Under the pieces are notes generated by a model. It was not told where the DNA came from. It worked only from the letters and a program-made list of their open reading frames with translations, and did not search any database. Position numbers and translations under genes: made by a program. A stretch of 64,000 nt of DNA from an uncultured Lachnospiraceae bacterium (lineage in GTDB: Bacteria > Bacillota > Clostridia > Lachnospirales > Lachnospiraceae), in assembly GCA_947164605.1 (NCBI GenBank), contig CAMUXE010000009.1, positions 29,971-93,970 on the forward strand, given 5' to 3'. Positions 9,555 to 17,523 of the stretch are shown here, piece after piece; position 1 is the stretch's first letter; each line of letters starts with the position of its first letter.

Positions 9555-11183
9555 ATGAAAAAAACTATATCTGAGTCAGATAGAAAAAATGCAAAATTAA
9601 GAGCTAAGAAATTATCACGATTGTTATTTGGAAGAACGACAATCGTGATTTTGGCTGTAATTCTACAGATTTATTTCTTGCTCTTTGCATCAGTGAGATA
9701 TCTTCACGAGTACTCTGAGCTCACATACGAATTTGTTCGTTTACTATCCGCTATTGCTGTTATTCACATAATCAATGAGGACACCAACACAAGTTTTAAG
9801 CTGGTTTGGGTGGTTCCAATCCTAATAGCGCCTGTATTTGGCACTATTCTTTATTTTTATGTGAATGTGCAGATTGAGACTAAACACACAAGAAAGAGAC
9901 TGGCTAGTATAAATAAGCAGTTCAGCGCTATGGTAAAGCAAAATAATGCGGCCCTTATGGACTTGTCCAATGAGTCAAACGGCGAAGTTGGACTGGCTAA
10001 GTATCTATACTTAACGGGTGGATTTCCTGTTTTTGAGGGTGATGCCTGCCAGTACTTTCCAATGGGAAAGGATAAATTTGCCGAGATGAGAAGGCAGCTT
10101 GAGAGAGCTGAAAAGTTTATCTTTCTTGAGTATTTTATTATATCTGACGGCGAGATGTGGTCTTCAATACTTGATATCTTAAAGCGCAAGGTCAGTGAAG
10201 GGGTTGAGGTTAGGCTTCTTTATGACGGCATGAACAGCCTGGTATCTTTGCCTTATGATTTCTCAAAGAAAATGGCCAAGTATGGCATAAAGGCTAGACC
10301 TTTCAACCAGATAAGACCTGTATTTTCTACTATTCAAAATAACAGGGATCACAGAAAAATTCTCATCGTCGACGGAAACACAGCATTTACCGGAGGAATA
10401 AATCTTGCCGACGAATATATCAATAAGCTTGATCGTTTCGGAGTTTGGAAAGACACAGCTGTGATGGTAAAGGGCCATTCTGTAAAGTCATTTACTCTTA
10501 TGTTCTTGAAAATGTGGCATGAGGCTATGAAGAAGGATATAGTCCCATACACTGATCTTGACAAGTTCTACTATAATGTCGATTGTGACAACCCATATTC
10601 TATCTATGATTGGGATAATTCCCTTCTATACACAGGAGGTTTCCTGATTCCTTACGCGGACAATCCATTCAGCAAGGAACGTATTGGAAAGAGGGTTTAC
10701 ATAGACATTTTGAACCGAGCATGCAAGTATGTCCATATTATGACTCCTTATCTGATTCTTGATGATGAGATGATGGCTGCTCTGCGCTACTGTTGCAGCA
10801 GGGGCGTTGAGACGACTATCATTATGCCTCACATACCTGATAAGAAGTATGCCTACTATCTTGCAAGAACCTACTATGCAGACCTGATTTCAAGAGGAGT
10901 GCACATATACGAGTATCAGCCGGGTTTTGTACACGCCAAGATTTTTGTCAGTGATGACAGAAGGGCAACTGTAGGCTCTATCAACCTAGATTACCGCAGT
11001 CTCTACCTTCACTTTGAAGATGGCCTCTATCTCTATCAGAACGAGTCTGTTCAAAAGATTGAGGAGGACTTTAAAGAGACTCTCGGCCAATGCCTTGAAA
11101 TTACTTTGGATGATTGTAAGAATTACTCTAAAATTAAGAGCTTTATAGGTGGAACCCTCAAACTCTTCGCACCTCTGATGTAG
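9555..11183 (+). CDS. cls: Cardiolipin synthase
   Basis: A 542-residue phospholipase D-superfamily enzyme that joins two phosphatidylglycerols into cardiolipin at the membrane. Two N-terminal membrane segments (about residues 25-45 and 75-98, the PLDc_N region) precede two HKD motifs: DHRKILIVDGNTAFTGG near residue 266 and VHAKIFVSDDRRATVGS near residue 459. ATG 9555 is chosen over GTG 9546 because of spacing to the GGAAAG ahead of it. The C-terminus matches the family (LYQNESVQKIEEDF). Followed by a large tandem array. Confidence 0.93.
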   Translation: MKKTISESDRKNAKLRAKKLSRLLFGRTTIVILAVILQIYFLLFASVRYLHEYSELTYEFVRLLSAIAVIHIINEDTNTSFKLVWVVPILIAPVFGTILYFYVNVQIETKHTRKRLASINKQFSAMVKQNNAALMDLSNESNGEVGLAKYLYLTGGFPVFEGDACQYFPMGKDKFAEMRRQLERAEKFIFLEYFIISDGEMWSSILDILKRKVSEGVEVRLLYDGMNSLVSLPYDFSKKMAKYGIKARPFNQIRPVFSTIQNNRDHRKILIVDGNTAFTGGINLADEYINKLDRFGVWKDTAVMVKGHSVKSFTLMFLKMWHEAMKKDIVPYTDLDKFYYNVDCDNPYSIYDWDNSLLYTGGFLIPYADNPFSKERIGKRVYIDILNRACKYVHIMTPYLILDDEMMAALRYCCSRGVETTIIMPHIPDKKYAYYLARTYYADLISRGVHIYEYQPGFVHAKIFVSDDRRATVGSINLDYRSLYLHFEDGLYLYQNESVQKIEEDFKETLGQCLEITLDDCKNYSKIKSFIGGTLKLFAPLM

Positions 11184-11265
11184 GGGGGAGTATAGTATAG
11201 CTTGCTTATAGGTAGCCTTTAGATAGACGTGTAGATAGTTTATAGATAGCCTCTAGATAGACGTC

Positions 11266-12054
11266 GGGGGGCGGAAAAAGGCAAGTAGGTCAAAATATCT
11301 CCCTTTAAGAAGCTAGGTACACAGAATGAGGGGGCGGAAAAAGGCAAGTTGGTTGAAATATCTCCCTTTTAAGAAGCTAGTACACAGAATGAGGGGGCGG
11401 AAAAAGGCAAGTAGGTCGAAATATCTCCCATTTAAGAAGCTGGTACACAGAATGAGGGGGCGGAAAAAGGCAAGTAGGTCGAAATATCTCCCATTTAAGA
11501 AGCTGGTACACAGAATGAGGGGGCGGAAAAAGGCAAGTAGGTCAAAATATCTCCCTTTAAGAAGCTAGGTACACAGAATGAGGGGGCGGAAAAAGGCAAG
11601 TAGGTCGAAATATCTCCCTCACACATAGAAGAAGCTATAAACATAGCTAATATATAGCTTACAGATAGGCACGAGGGGCGGAAAAAGGCAAGTAGGTCGA
11701 AATATCTCCCATTTAAGAAGCTAGTACACAGAATGAGGGGGCGGAAAAAGGCAAGTTGGTTGAAATATCTCCCTCACACATAGAAGAAGCTATAAACATA
11801 GCTAATATACAGCTTACAGATAGGCACGAGGGGCGGGAAAGAGCAAGTTGGTCGAAATATCTCCCTTTTAAGAAGCTAGGTACATAGAATGAGGGGGCGG
11901 AAAAAGGCAAGTTGGTTGAAATATCTCCCTTTTAAGAAGCTAGTACACAGAATGAGGGGGCGGAAAAGGCAAGTTGGTTGAAATATCTCCCTTTAAGAAG
12001 CTAGGTACATAGAATGAGGGGGCGAAAAAGAGCAAGTTAGAGAGAATATCTCCC
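11266..12054. repeat. Tandem array of about twelve 62-63 bp units
   Basis: About twelve copies of a core beginning GGGGGCGGAAAAAGGCAAGT and ending ATATCTCCC (about 37 nt) alternate with a near-constant filler TTTAAGAAGCTAGTACACAG. Cores start near 11266, 11328, 11391, 11455, 11518, 11582, 11673, 11735, 11829, 11892, 11955 and 12018. Copies six and eight carry a longer filler of about 54 nt (CACACATAGAAGAAGC then ATAGCTAATATA). The first five bases GGGGG can pair with the terminal CTCCC, so each core could fold as a small hairpin. Unit lengths of 62, 63 and about 93 break any reading frame, which argues for a non-coding role. Confidence 0.9.
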
Positions 12055-12084
12055 TTATCACATAAAATAAATTCAAATTATTAT

Positions 12085-12155
12085 AAGCTATGTCTTTTCT
12101 TGGCTTTATGTGCTGGATAAAATATCCTGCATAATAAGCAAGATTGACATAGCTT
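12085..12155 (+). ncRNA. Candidate structured RNA: long nested hairpin
   Basis: AAGCTATGTC (12085) pairs with GACATAGCTT (ending 12155). Inside, CTTG pairs with CAAG, CTTTATG with CATAATAAG imperfectly, and GGATA with TATCC at the tip. The tail TTCTTATCTTCTTTT could make it a terminator for transcription through the repeat array. This is the only well-folded element in the 400-base gap before the kinase gene. Confidence 0.45.
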
Positions 12156-12314
12156 TTCTTATCTTCTTTTGACTAGCTTATGCTAGTAGCTTGGGAGGCA
12201 TTCTGGAGAGTCTAATGAAAAAATATGGCTTGATGAGGTCATTTTGTGGAATCTTATTCTGTAATCGAACACATATGATATTATAGATATAGAAATGATA
12301 TACAAGAGGGGCAT

Positions 12315-12415
12315 ATAAGAAGTATAAGGAGTATAAGAAGTACAAGGAGTTTTACAGGTACAAAGAGTGTAAAGGTTTTAGAAGTACAGGGATTCTAAGG
12401 TTTATAAGAAGTAAG
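12315..12415. repeat. Degenerate 15-bp repeats upstream of the kinase gene
   Basis: Purine-rich units of the type AGAAGTATAAGGAGT recur six to seven times with decay. They lie in the probable leader of the kinase operon; no regulator site is recognised. Confidence 0.55.
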
Positions 12416-12460
12416 TTTACTGCTGGGTAGTTTGTTTTAGTTTTCTGAGTGGGGATGGCT

Positions 12461-13477
12461 ATGGTTGAAATCGGGGGGCTTTTAGCTAATAGATATAGGA
12501 TTATAAAATACTTAGGTGGTGGTATGAGTCGAGTCTATCTGGCTATAGATGAAGTCAGTATGAGAAAACTGGCAGTTAAGGTGGTTGATAAGATAGGTGA
12601 GAAGGTGCTTGATAAGATGCCGCCTATAGACCATGAGAAGCATGGTTACGGTCTAGCGGATAAGGATGTCCAACTTGAGGCGATTTTCAGGGAGGCCAGA
12701 CTTCTTAAAAGGCTGCACAGGAAGGGGATAGCCAATATTGTGGACTTGCTAGACCTTGAAGAAGAATTCATCATAATTACAGAGTTTATTGAGGGGCAAA
12801 ATTTGAGAACTTATGCTAAGGAAAAGGCCGGAATAGGGGTTGATCAGGCAATAAATATTATGGACCAGATTGCCAGCATACTTAAGGATTTGCACCTGGG
12901 AAAACCAGGACTTTTTTTCAAAGATTTAAAACCAAGCAATATTATTGTTGAGAAAGATGGGAGCTGCAGTCTTATAGATTTTGGTTGTGCAGACATGTTT
13001 GGTAGGACGGCCAATAGAGGATTGGGTAGCAAAGGATTTGCCGCACCAGAGCAGTTCGTGGACAATGGAGAGGTTGATGAGAAAAGCGATATATTTGCCT
13101 TGGGGAGGACTATGCTCTATAGTCTCTTTCCAGGGGTGACTTTTAGGACAAGAGAGGACAGGTTTTGGCTTTTTTATAAGAACTACGGTTTTAAAAGCTT
13201 GAAGAGGTCATATCCATTTTTTAAGGGAATTATTTTGGGGCTTAAGGTTAAGGCATTGGCAAGGCTCATATATGACTGTATTGGCCAGGATAAGGATGAC
13301 AGATGTCAGGATATGGCTTATATTCAGGATGAATTAGGCAAGATTAGGGCGCTTGATGAGAGATTGCAGCTTAAGCTTAGGATATATCTGGATTATATAT
13401 TGCCGGCTATGGCGTTATTAAGCTTGGCTGGCATACTTTTCTTTGGATGGAGGTTGATGCAGTTTGGCGGATTCTAG
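12461..13477 (+). CDS. Membrane-tethered serine/threonine protein kinase
   Basis: Hanks-type kinase, 338 residues. Visible are the glycine loop LGGGMSRVYLA, the ATP-binding Lys in LAVKVV (about residue 40), the catalytic loop FKDLKPSNII (HRD replaced by FKD, Asp about 154), LIDFG and FAAPEQF. A single membrane segment (about 312-332) ends the protein; there are no PASTA repeats, so it is not PrkC-like in its sensor. Start 12461 is preferred over ATG 12455 because GTGGGG lies six bases upstream. It overlaps the next gene by 14 bases. The partner may be its substrate or sensor. Confidence 0.85.
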   Translation: MVEIGGLLANRYRIIKYLGGGMSRVYLAIDEVSMRKLAVKVVDKIGEKVLDKMPPIDHEKHGYGLADKDVQLEAIFREARLLKRLHRKGIANIVDLLDLEEEFIIITEFIEGQNLRTYAKEKAGIGVDQAINIMDQIASILKDLHLGKPGLFFKDLKPSNIIVEKDGSCSLIDFGCADMFGRTANRGLGSKGFAAPEQFVDNGEVDEKSDIFALGRTMLYSLFPGVTFRTREDRFWLFYKNYGFKSLKRSYPFFKGIILGLKVKALARLIYDCIGQDKDDRCQDMAYIQDELGKIRALDERLQLKLRIYLDYILPAMALLSLAGILFFGWRLMQFGGF

Positions 13478-14450
13478 GGGGATTTTTAGGAAAAAGGAAA
13501 GAGCAACTTTTAGTCTGATTTTTTTAGGGGGGATATTTGCAGCTATTATAGTAGTACTTTGGCCTTTTGGAAGCATCAAGGGACTTGCAGATGATAGACA
13601 GGAAGCAAGCTTAGAGCTAAGTGTTGATGATCAGGAGCATTTGAGCAATTCGCAAGCTCAAGTTTTGATTCGCGTTATAATCAGGGATCAAGCAGATTAC
13701 CTAAACGAGGAATCTTGTAATCAGGTGCTGCATGGGACCTATAATGGGGAAGGTAGTCATGGGATTTTTTTAAAAAGCAGAGATTATGATGTTAGCGCAG
13801 GTTTGGCTTGTGTTGCTCTTACTTATGTATTGAGGGATGCGGGCGATTACAGCATTTGCCCATATTATGTAAGTAAAGATGGCAGACAGGCTGTGAGAGT
13901 GGGGCCGGATATTAGGGAGAATTTGTATTTTCATATTGAGCCTAAGGAGATAGAGACTAGTACTGTGATTGTAGACCTTAATCGGGCTGGGGCTGAGAGT
14001 GAGGGCTATAACAAGGATAAGTATAATGATAATGAGGACTCGGCAAATGCTTTTGAATTGCCGAATATTGGTATGGATAACAGGGCGGAGAATAGTGAAA
14101 TCGACTATTTAGCAGATGGCATTGAAGGTCAAAGTCAGATAGAAACTGGACTTGAGGATGTATCGGATGGAGCCAAGGAATACCGATATGATGATAAGAT
14201 TGAAAATGTTCCTGAAAAGAGTATGAGTGCGGGTAGTGAGGGGGATTTGTATTTAAGCGAGAAAATAAATAGCAGTGATAGCCCGAAAGAATTGAAAAAT
14301 AGAGCATCTGTGGAAACTGAAAATGGAAATGAGATGGATAGTGAGGGCATAAGGTCAATTTATTTGCTTTTAATAGGGATATGTAGTACAATATTCTTTG
14401 CTTGCTTAGGGGTTATTGTGACCGAAAAATTAAGCGGAAAAGAAAAGTAG
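13464..14450 (+). CDS. Putative bitopic membrane protein, kinase partner
   Basis: 328 residues, not recognised by family. TTG start at 13464 inside the kinase gene, with GGAGG eleven bases upstream, gives MADSRGIFRKKERA and indicates translational coupling. There is an N-terminal membrane segment (about 15-35), a beta-rich extracellular-looking region to about 165 (RVIIRDQADYLN, YVLRDAGDYSICPYYVSKDGRQ), a long acidic, low-complexity part (165-290), and a C-terminal membrane segment (about 298-320). It may be a surface protein controlled by the kinase; this is inference from coupling only. Confidence 0.6.
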   Translation: MADSRGIFRKKERATFSLIFLGGIFAAIIVVLWPFGSIKGLADDRQEASLELSVDDQEHLSNSQAQVLIRVIIRDQADYLNEESCNQVLHGTYNGEGSHGIFLKSRDYDVSAGLACVALTYVLRDAGDYSICPYYVSKDGRQAVRVGPDIRENLYFHIEPKEIETSTVIVDLNRAGAESEGYNKDKYNDNEDSANAFELPNIGMDNRAENSEIDYLADGIEGQSQIETGLEDVSDGAKEYRYDDKIENVPEKSMSAGSEGDLYLSEKINSSDSPKELKNRASVETENGNEMDSEGIRSIYLLLIGICSTIFFACLGVIVTEKLSGKEK

Positions 14451-14479
14451 AATGAGCATTATGGGGGCTTTTGGGGAAT

Positions 14480-14716
14480 ATGTGTACAGTATCAATTTTG
14501 TTGGATTCAATTGAGAAAGTGCAGGATTTTGTTAATCGTATCAGTAGATATGGTTGTTCTTTTGATATTGAGTCAGGACATAGCTTTGTTGACGCTAAGT
14601 CTTTAGTGGGATTATTATCTTTGGATTTGACTCAGCCTTTGAGATTGTCTATTCAAGATGATGGTCAGCAGTTGGAGGATATCTTAAGAGATATTCAGGA
14701 GTATATGAATTACTAA
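14480..14716 (+). CDS. HPr-like protein lacking the phosphorylatable histidine
   Basis: 78 residues with the HPr C-terminal half intact: FDIESGHSFVDAKSLVGLLSLDL, equivalent to the family VDAKSI.GLMSL, including the regulatory-Ser-type segment. The N-terminal GxHARPA block with the catalytic His is replaced by SILLDSIEKVQDFVNR. It therefore cannot carry phosphate in the PTS in the usual way. ATG 14480 follows GGGGA. Placed just after the kinase pair, it could be a Ser-phosphorylated regulator like Crh; that is a guess. Confidence 0.72.
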   Translation: MCTVSILLDSIEKVQDFVNRISRYGCSFDIESGHSFVDAKSLVGLLSLDLTQPLRLSIQDDGQQLEDILRDIQEYMNY

Positions 14717-14819
14717 TTTTTGACAATTTTTTGATTGTTGATATTGAGATGAGTTCGCTCTAAATCCTGGCCTTCGGCTTGACTTTTATAGGGATTTTGG
14801 GTAGAATTTATCTTGCTTC

Positions 14820-14902
14820 GCGGAAGTGTCGGAATGGCAGACGAGCAAGATTCAGATTCTTGTGTGGGTTTCCACGTGTGGGTTCAAGTCCCATCTTCCG
14901 CA
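14820..14902 (+). tRNA. tRNA-Leu (anticodon CAG)
   Basis: Seven-base acceptor GCGGAAG pairs with CTTCCGC; the anticodon arm CAAGA-TTCAGAT-TCTTG has CAG at 14853-14855; a long variable arm (GTGGGTTTCCAC) and GGTTCAAGTCC T-loop follow, as in class II tRNA-Leu. The CCA end is not encoded. Confidence 0.95.
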
Positions 14903-14912
14903 TTAGATGAAC

Positions 14913-14950
14913 AAAAATAGGACCAGTGCTTTGCACCGGTCCTATTTTTA
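14913..14950 (+). terminator. Terminator of tRNA-Leu
   Basis: AAAAATAGGACC and GGTCCTATTTTT form a long stem around GTGC-TTT-GCAC with one A/C mismatch. It is symmetric, so it may work in both directions. Confidence 0.85.
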
Positions 14951-14955
14951 TTCAT

Positions 14956-15155
14956 GTCACGCAGATGCGTGACATGAGCCCGTGGGCTCATTCTCCGGAC
15001 TGCAAGCAGTCCGTCGGTCGGTTCGGGCTAGAAAAGGTCCACAGGACCTTTTCTCGAGACGCCCTCACCCCATCTTCCGCAGGTGACGGCCGTCGCGAAG
15101 CGACGAGCCTGAGAGATGGAGGGGGTGACGGCCGTCGCGAAGCGACGAGCCTGAG
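14956..15155. repeat. GC-rich cluster of six short palindromes with a 42-bp direct repeat
   Basis: Three successive 18-nt palindromes, each an 8-bp stem with a 2-nt loop, occur at 14956-14973 (GTCACGCAGATGCGTGAC), 14974-14991 (ATGAGCCCGTGGGCTCAT) and 14996-15013 (CGGACTGCAAGCAGTCCG). A fourth palindrome with 11-bp arms is at 15030-15054. CGTCGCGAAGCGACG occurs twice, at 15091 and 15133, within a 32-nt direct repeat spaced 42 bp apart. The stretch is much richer in G+C than its surroundings and has no convincing gene. Confidence 0.85.
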
Positions 15156-15200
15156 CTTGAGATTTATCTTATGTATATGACTTAAAAGGGAGATAATACT

Positions 15201-15611
15201 ATGGTTAGAAGAATAGTTAAAAATACAAAGTTTTTGGCGCAGGTTTCTAGGGAAGCTACTAAGAAAGATAGTCAAATAATTGAGGATTTGTTAGATACGC
15301 TTAGGGCTAATCGTGATTATTGTGTGGGAATGGCTGCCAATATGATTGGGGAGAAAAAAAGAATTATAGTTGTGGCGATGGGACCATTTCAGTTTGCTAT
15401 GATCAATCCGGTTATAGTTAAGAAGGATGGTAAGTATGAGACTGAGGAAGGATGTCTTTCACTTGATGGCGTAAGAAAATGTGTTAGATATGAGGAGATT
15501 GAGGTAGATTATCTTGATCAGAACTTTGAGAAGAAACATGAAAAGTATTCAGGATTTACCGCACAGATTATCCAACATGAAATTGATCATTGTGATGGAA
15601 TCATTATTTGA
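15201..15611 (+). CDS. def: Peptide deformylase homologue with altered motif I
   Basis: 136 residues. Peptide deformylase removes the N-formyl group from new proteins using a metal held by Cys and two His. Motif II EGCLS (83-87) and motif III HEIDH (126-130) are present. Motif I, normally GxGLAAxQ, reads VGMAANMIG (42-50), so the Gln that helps catalysis is Met. The protein is also shorter than typical 150-180 residue enzymes. It may be a divergent or secondary deformylase. The start at 15201 follows AAAGGGAG. Confidence 0.82.
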   Translation: MVRRIVKNTKFLAQVSREATKKDSQIIEDLLDTLRANRDYCVGMAANMIGEKKRIIVVAMGPFQFAMINPVIVKKDGKYETEEGCLSLDGVRKCVRYEEIEVDYLDQNFEKKHEKYSGFTAQIIQHEIDHCDGIII

Positions 15612-15735
15612 TAAAAATAAATTAGGTAAGGCCACAGTTGATAAAAATAAATTAGGTAAATCCACAGTTGAATCCACGGTGAATTCCGCAGTTAAATCTA
15701 GAGTGAATTTCCAAGTTAAATCTAGAGTGAATTCC
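15610..15735. repeat. Two adjacent tandem repeats at the deformylase stop
   Basis: A 30-bp unit (GATAAAAATAAATTAGGTAA then GGCCACAGTT) occurs at 15610-15639 and 15640-15669, starting inside the stop codon. It is followed by two copies of a 24-bp unit containing GTTAAATCTAGAGTGAATT. Confidence 0.85.
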
Positions 15736-15782
15736 ACAGGCTGGGCTTTTCTGGGAGTGGTTAGAGAAAGGACGTATGTGAG

Positions 15783-16136
15783 ATGACTTATGAAGAAGTT
15801 TTAGTTAAGGCGAAGGAAAATATTGGACCTAAATGTAAGGTGTGTCCTACTTGTAACGGCTTGGGCTGCGGAAATATTATGCTGGGACCAGGTTCTAAGG
15901 ATCCTGGAAATGGTGCATTTGAAAATTTTCAGGCTTGGAGAAAGATTAAGCTTAATATGGATGCTATAGGTGAGAATTGTGAACCTGATACATCAACAGA
16001 GCTCTTTGGCAAAGCATTTGCCATGCCGCTTATGACTGCGCCTATTGGTTCTATTAAATTTCAGGTGGAAATGCCGCCGTTTATGAACCTTCATAAGATG
16101 CTGTATGCTGTTATGTGCAATCCTGCTAAGCTTTGA
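15783..16136 (+). pseudogene. Truncated FMN-dependent alpha-hydroxy-acid oxidase-like gene
   Basis: The first 95 or so residues match the N-terminus of the clostridial lactate-oxidase-like flavoprotein family: CKVCPTCNGLGCG, GPGSKDPGNGAFENFQAW, and PLMTAPIGSIKF. The family is about 340 residues; here the match ends after SIKF, followed by about 20 unrelated codons and a stop at 16136. The rest appears to have been replaced by the accessory segment to the right. The start at 15783 overlaps no RBS conflict (GAAAGGACG upstream). Unlikely to be functional without the barrel. Confidence 0.75.
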
Positions 16137-16713
16137 AAACACTGGAGTTTACCAACTTGAGCTTTCCCTCATACCTTCCCTTGTGTTATATCGTTCCATA
16201 TGGTCATGTGAGACATGATAAGGGAAAAAATAAGGGAAGGAAAAACTGATAACACGAAATAAAACAATATGGCGTCGGACTGTTGAAATGCAAAATTCGT
16301 TCTTGGAGTTATGCCCATAGTTATCTGATCAAAATCAGATGACTGTGGCTTTTTTGTGCTTATCTTACCGTTCACTGCAAAAAATCAACCGTTCACATCA
16401 TAGGTAGCAGAAAAATATGTATAACAACCGATATAATTATATAGTATACCTTGGAGAGCGCAAGTTATCCGGTGGAGAAGGAACCAACTCGGCGATACAT
16501 TGCCCGAAACCAAGTAAACAAGGCATAATCAAGGCATTTGGCTATTCACCATAATTGCATGCAATTTTCTTAAAGAACATAAAGCAGTGTTAAAAATGTT
16601 GTGTCTGCCGTTAATAAATGTCTGCTGTTAAAGTTCGCATATATTTATGTGGAGTTTTAGGAGATGAAAGGTGGAAAGACACTTTTGTGATAAACAGATG
16701 AAAACCCCTTCCA
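16137..16713. other. Accessory non-coding segment left by an insertion or deletion
   Basis: No convincing gene. It contains the inverted pair CCTTCCCTT and AAGGGAAGG about 50 bp apart (16170-16240), a terminator at 16314-16356, and AT-rich sequence without repeats I can match elsewhere in the window. It joins the broken oxidase gene to the DUF134-NifX gene and is probably the scar of a mobile element. Confidence 0.4.
16314..16356 (+). terminator. Terminator in accessory segment
   Basis: CCATAGTTATCTGAT pairs with ATCAGATGACTGTGG around a four-base loop and is followed by CTTTTTTG. Confidence 0.8.
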
Positions 16714-16714
16714 A

Positions 16715-16774
16715 TTATTGACATATGCCAGAAATAACGCTATACTAATTATAGTTATTGACATATGCCAGAAA
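16715..16774 (+). promoter_or_regulatory. Sigma-A promoter with duplicated operator-like site
   Basis: TTGACA (16718-16723) and TATACT (16741-16746) are separated by exactly 17 bases. The 20-mer TTATTGACATATGCCAGAAA covering the -35 occurs again, base for base, at 16755-16774 between the -10 and the start codon. Its core TGACATATGCCA is nearly palindromic, so both copies could bind the DUF134 protein encoded just downstream. Confidence 0.72.
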
Positions 16775-16783
16775 AGGAAAACC

Positions 16784-17512
16784 ATGCCGAGACCTAAAAG
16801 ATGTAGAAAAATATGCAGATATCCGGATTACTGGAGTTTTGTTCCGGAAGGAGCGAAAACTGATGACACTATTATGTTTATGCTTGATGAGTTTGAAAGC
16901 GTCAGATTGATTGATTTTGAAAAAATGACTCAGGAAGAATGTGCGTCAGTTATGGGAGTTTCAAGAGCAACTATTACAAGTATCTATGAAACAGCCCGTT
17001 TTAAGCTTGCGGATGCGCTGGTAAACGGAAAACGGATTCGTATAACAGGTGGTGCATACCGTATTGATGAGGTACCGGCATCTGCAGAAATCAACGAAAA
17101 AGGAGAAAATACTATGAGAGTTGCAGTTACTTATGAACAGGAAATGGTCGGACAGCATTTTGGAAGAACAGAGCAGTTCAAAATCTATGACATTTCAGAC
17201 CGCATGATAAGCAGTACGCAGATTGTTGACACAAACGGAACCGGCCACGGTGCCCTTGCGGGGTTTCTCCGTGCAGCTGAAGTTGAGACATTGATTTGTG
17301 GAGGTATAGGACAGGGAGCCAGAAATGCACTTGAAGAAATGGGCATAAAATTGCTGCCTGGTGTAACCGGTAAAGCGGACGAAGTAGTGAAGGATTATCT
17401 GGAGGGCAATCTTGAATATAACCCTGATACGGAATGCCACCATCATGATCATGAGCACGATGATGGTCATGACTGCCATCACGGCGATTGTGGCTCTCAC
17501 GGATGTCACTAA
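16784..17512 (+). CDS. DUF134 HTH protein fused to a NifX/NifB-type cofactor-binding domain
   Basis: 242 residues. The N-terminus MPRPKRCRKICRYPDYWSFV and the helix-turn-helix MTQEECASVMGVSRATITSIY mark DUF134. A NifX/NifB-like domain starts with MRVAVTYEQEMVGQHFGRTEQF and includes GHGALAGFL and ICGGIGQGARNALEEMGI. The last 25 residues are rich in His, Asp and Cys, a likely metal-binding tail. ATG 16784 is chosen over an upstream ATG at 16718 because it matches the DUF134 start and has AAGGAAA before it. In other Firmicutes such genes sit by Mrp-type iron-sulfur ATPases; here it stands alone in an accessory patch. Confidence 0.88.
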   Translation: MPRPKRCRKICRYPDYWSFVPEGAKTDDTIMFMLDEFESVRLIDFEKMTQEECASVMGVSRATITSIYETARFKLADALVNGKRIRITGGAYRIDEVPASAEINEKGENTMRVAVTYEQEMVGQHFGRTEQFKIYDISDRMISSTQIVDTNGTGHGALAGFLRAAEVETLICGGIGQGARNALEEMGIKLLPGVTGKADEVVKDYLEGNLEYNPDTECHHHDHEHDDGHDCHHGDCGSHGCH

Positions 17513-17523
17513 TTTAGGATGAT

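Noticed and set aside
11326..11568. 80-residue basic repeat protein from the 63-bp array
   Set aside because: The frame survives only where four units are exactly 63 bp; other units are 62 or 93 bp, there is no RBS, and a stop follows as soon as the filler changes.
11266..12054. CRISPR array
   Set aside because: Repeats of about 37 nt alternate with 24-nt pieces, but the intervening pieces are nearly identical rather than unique, and no cas gene is near.
14926..15275. Proteins across the palindrome cluster on either strand
   Set aside because: Open frames come from GC-rich hairpins and repeats; composition and lack of RBS do not support coding.
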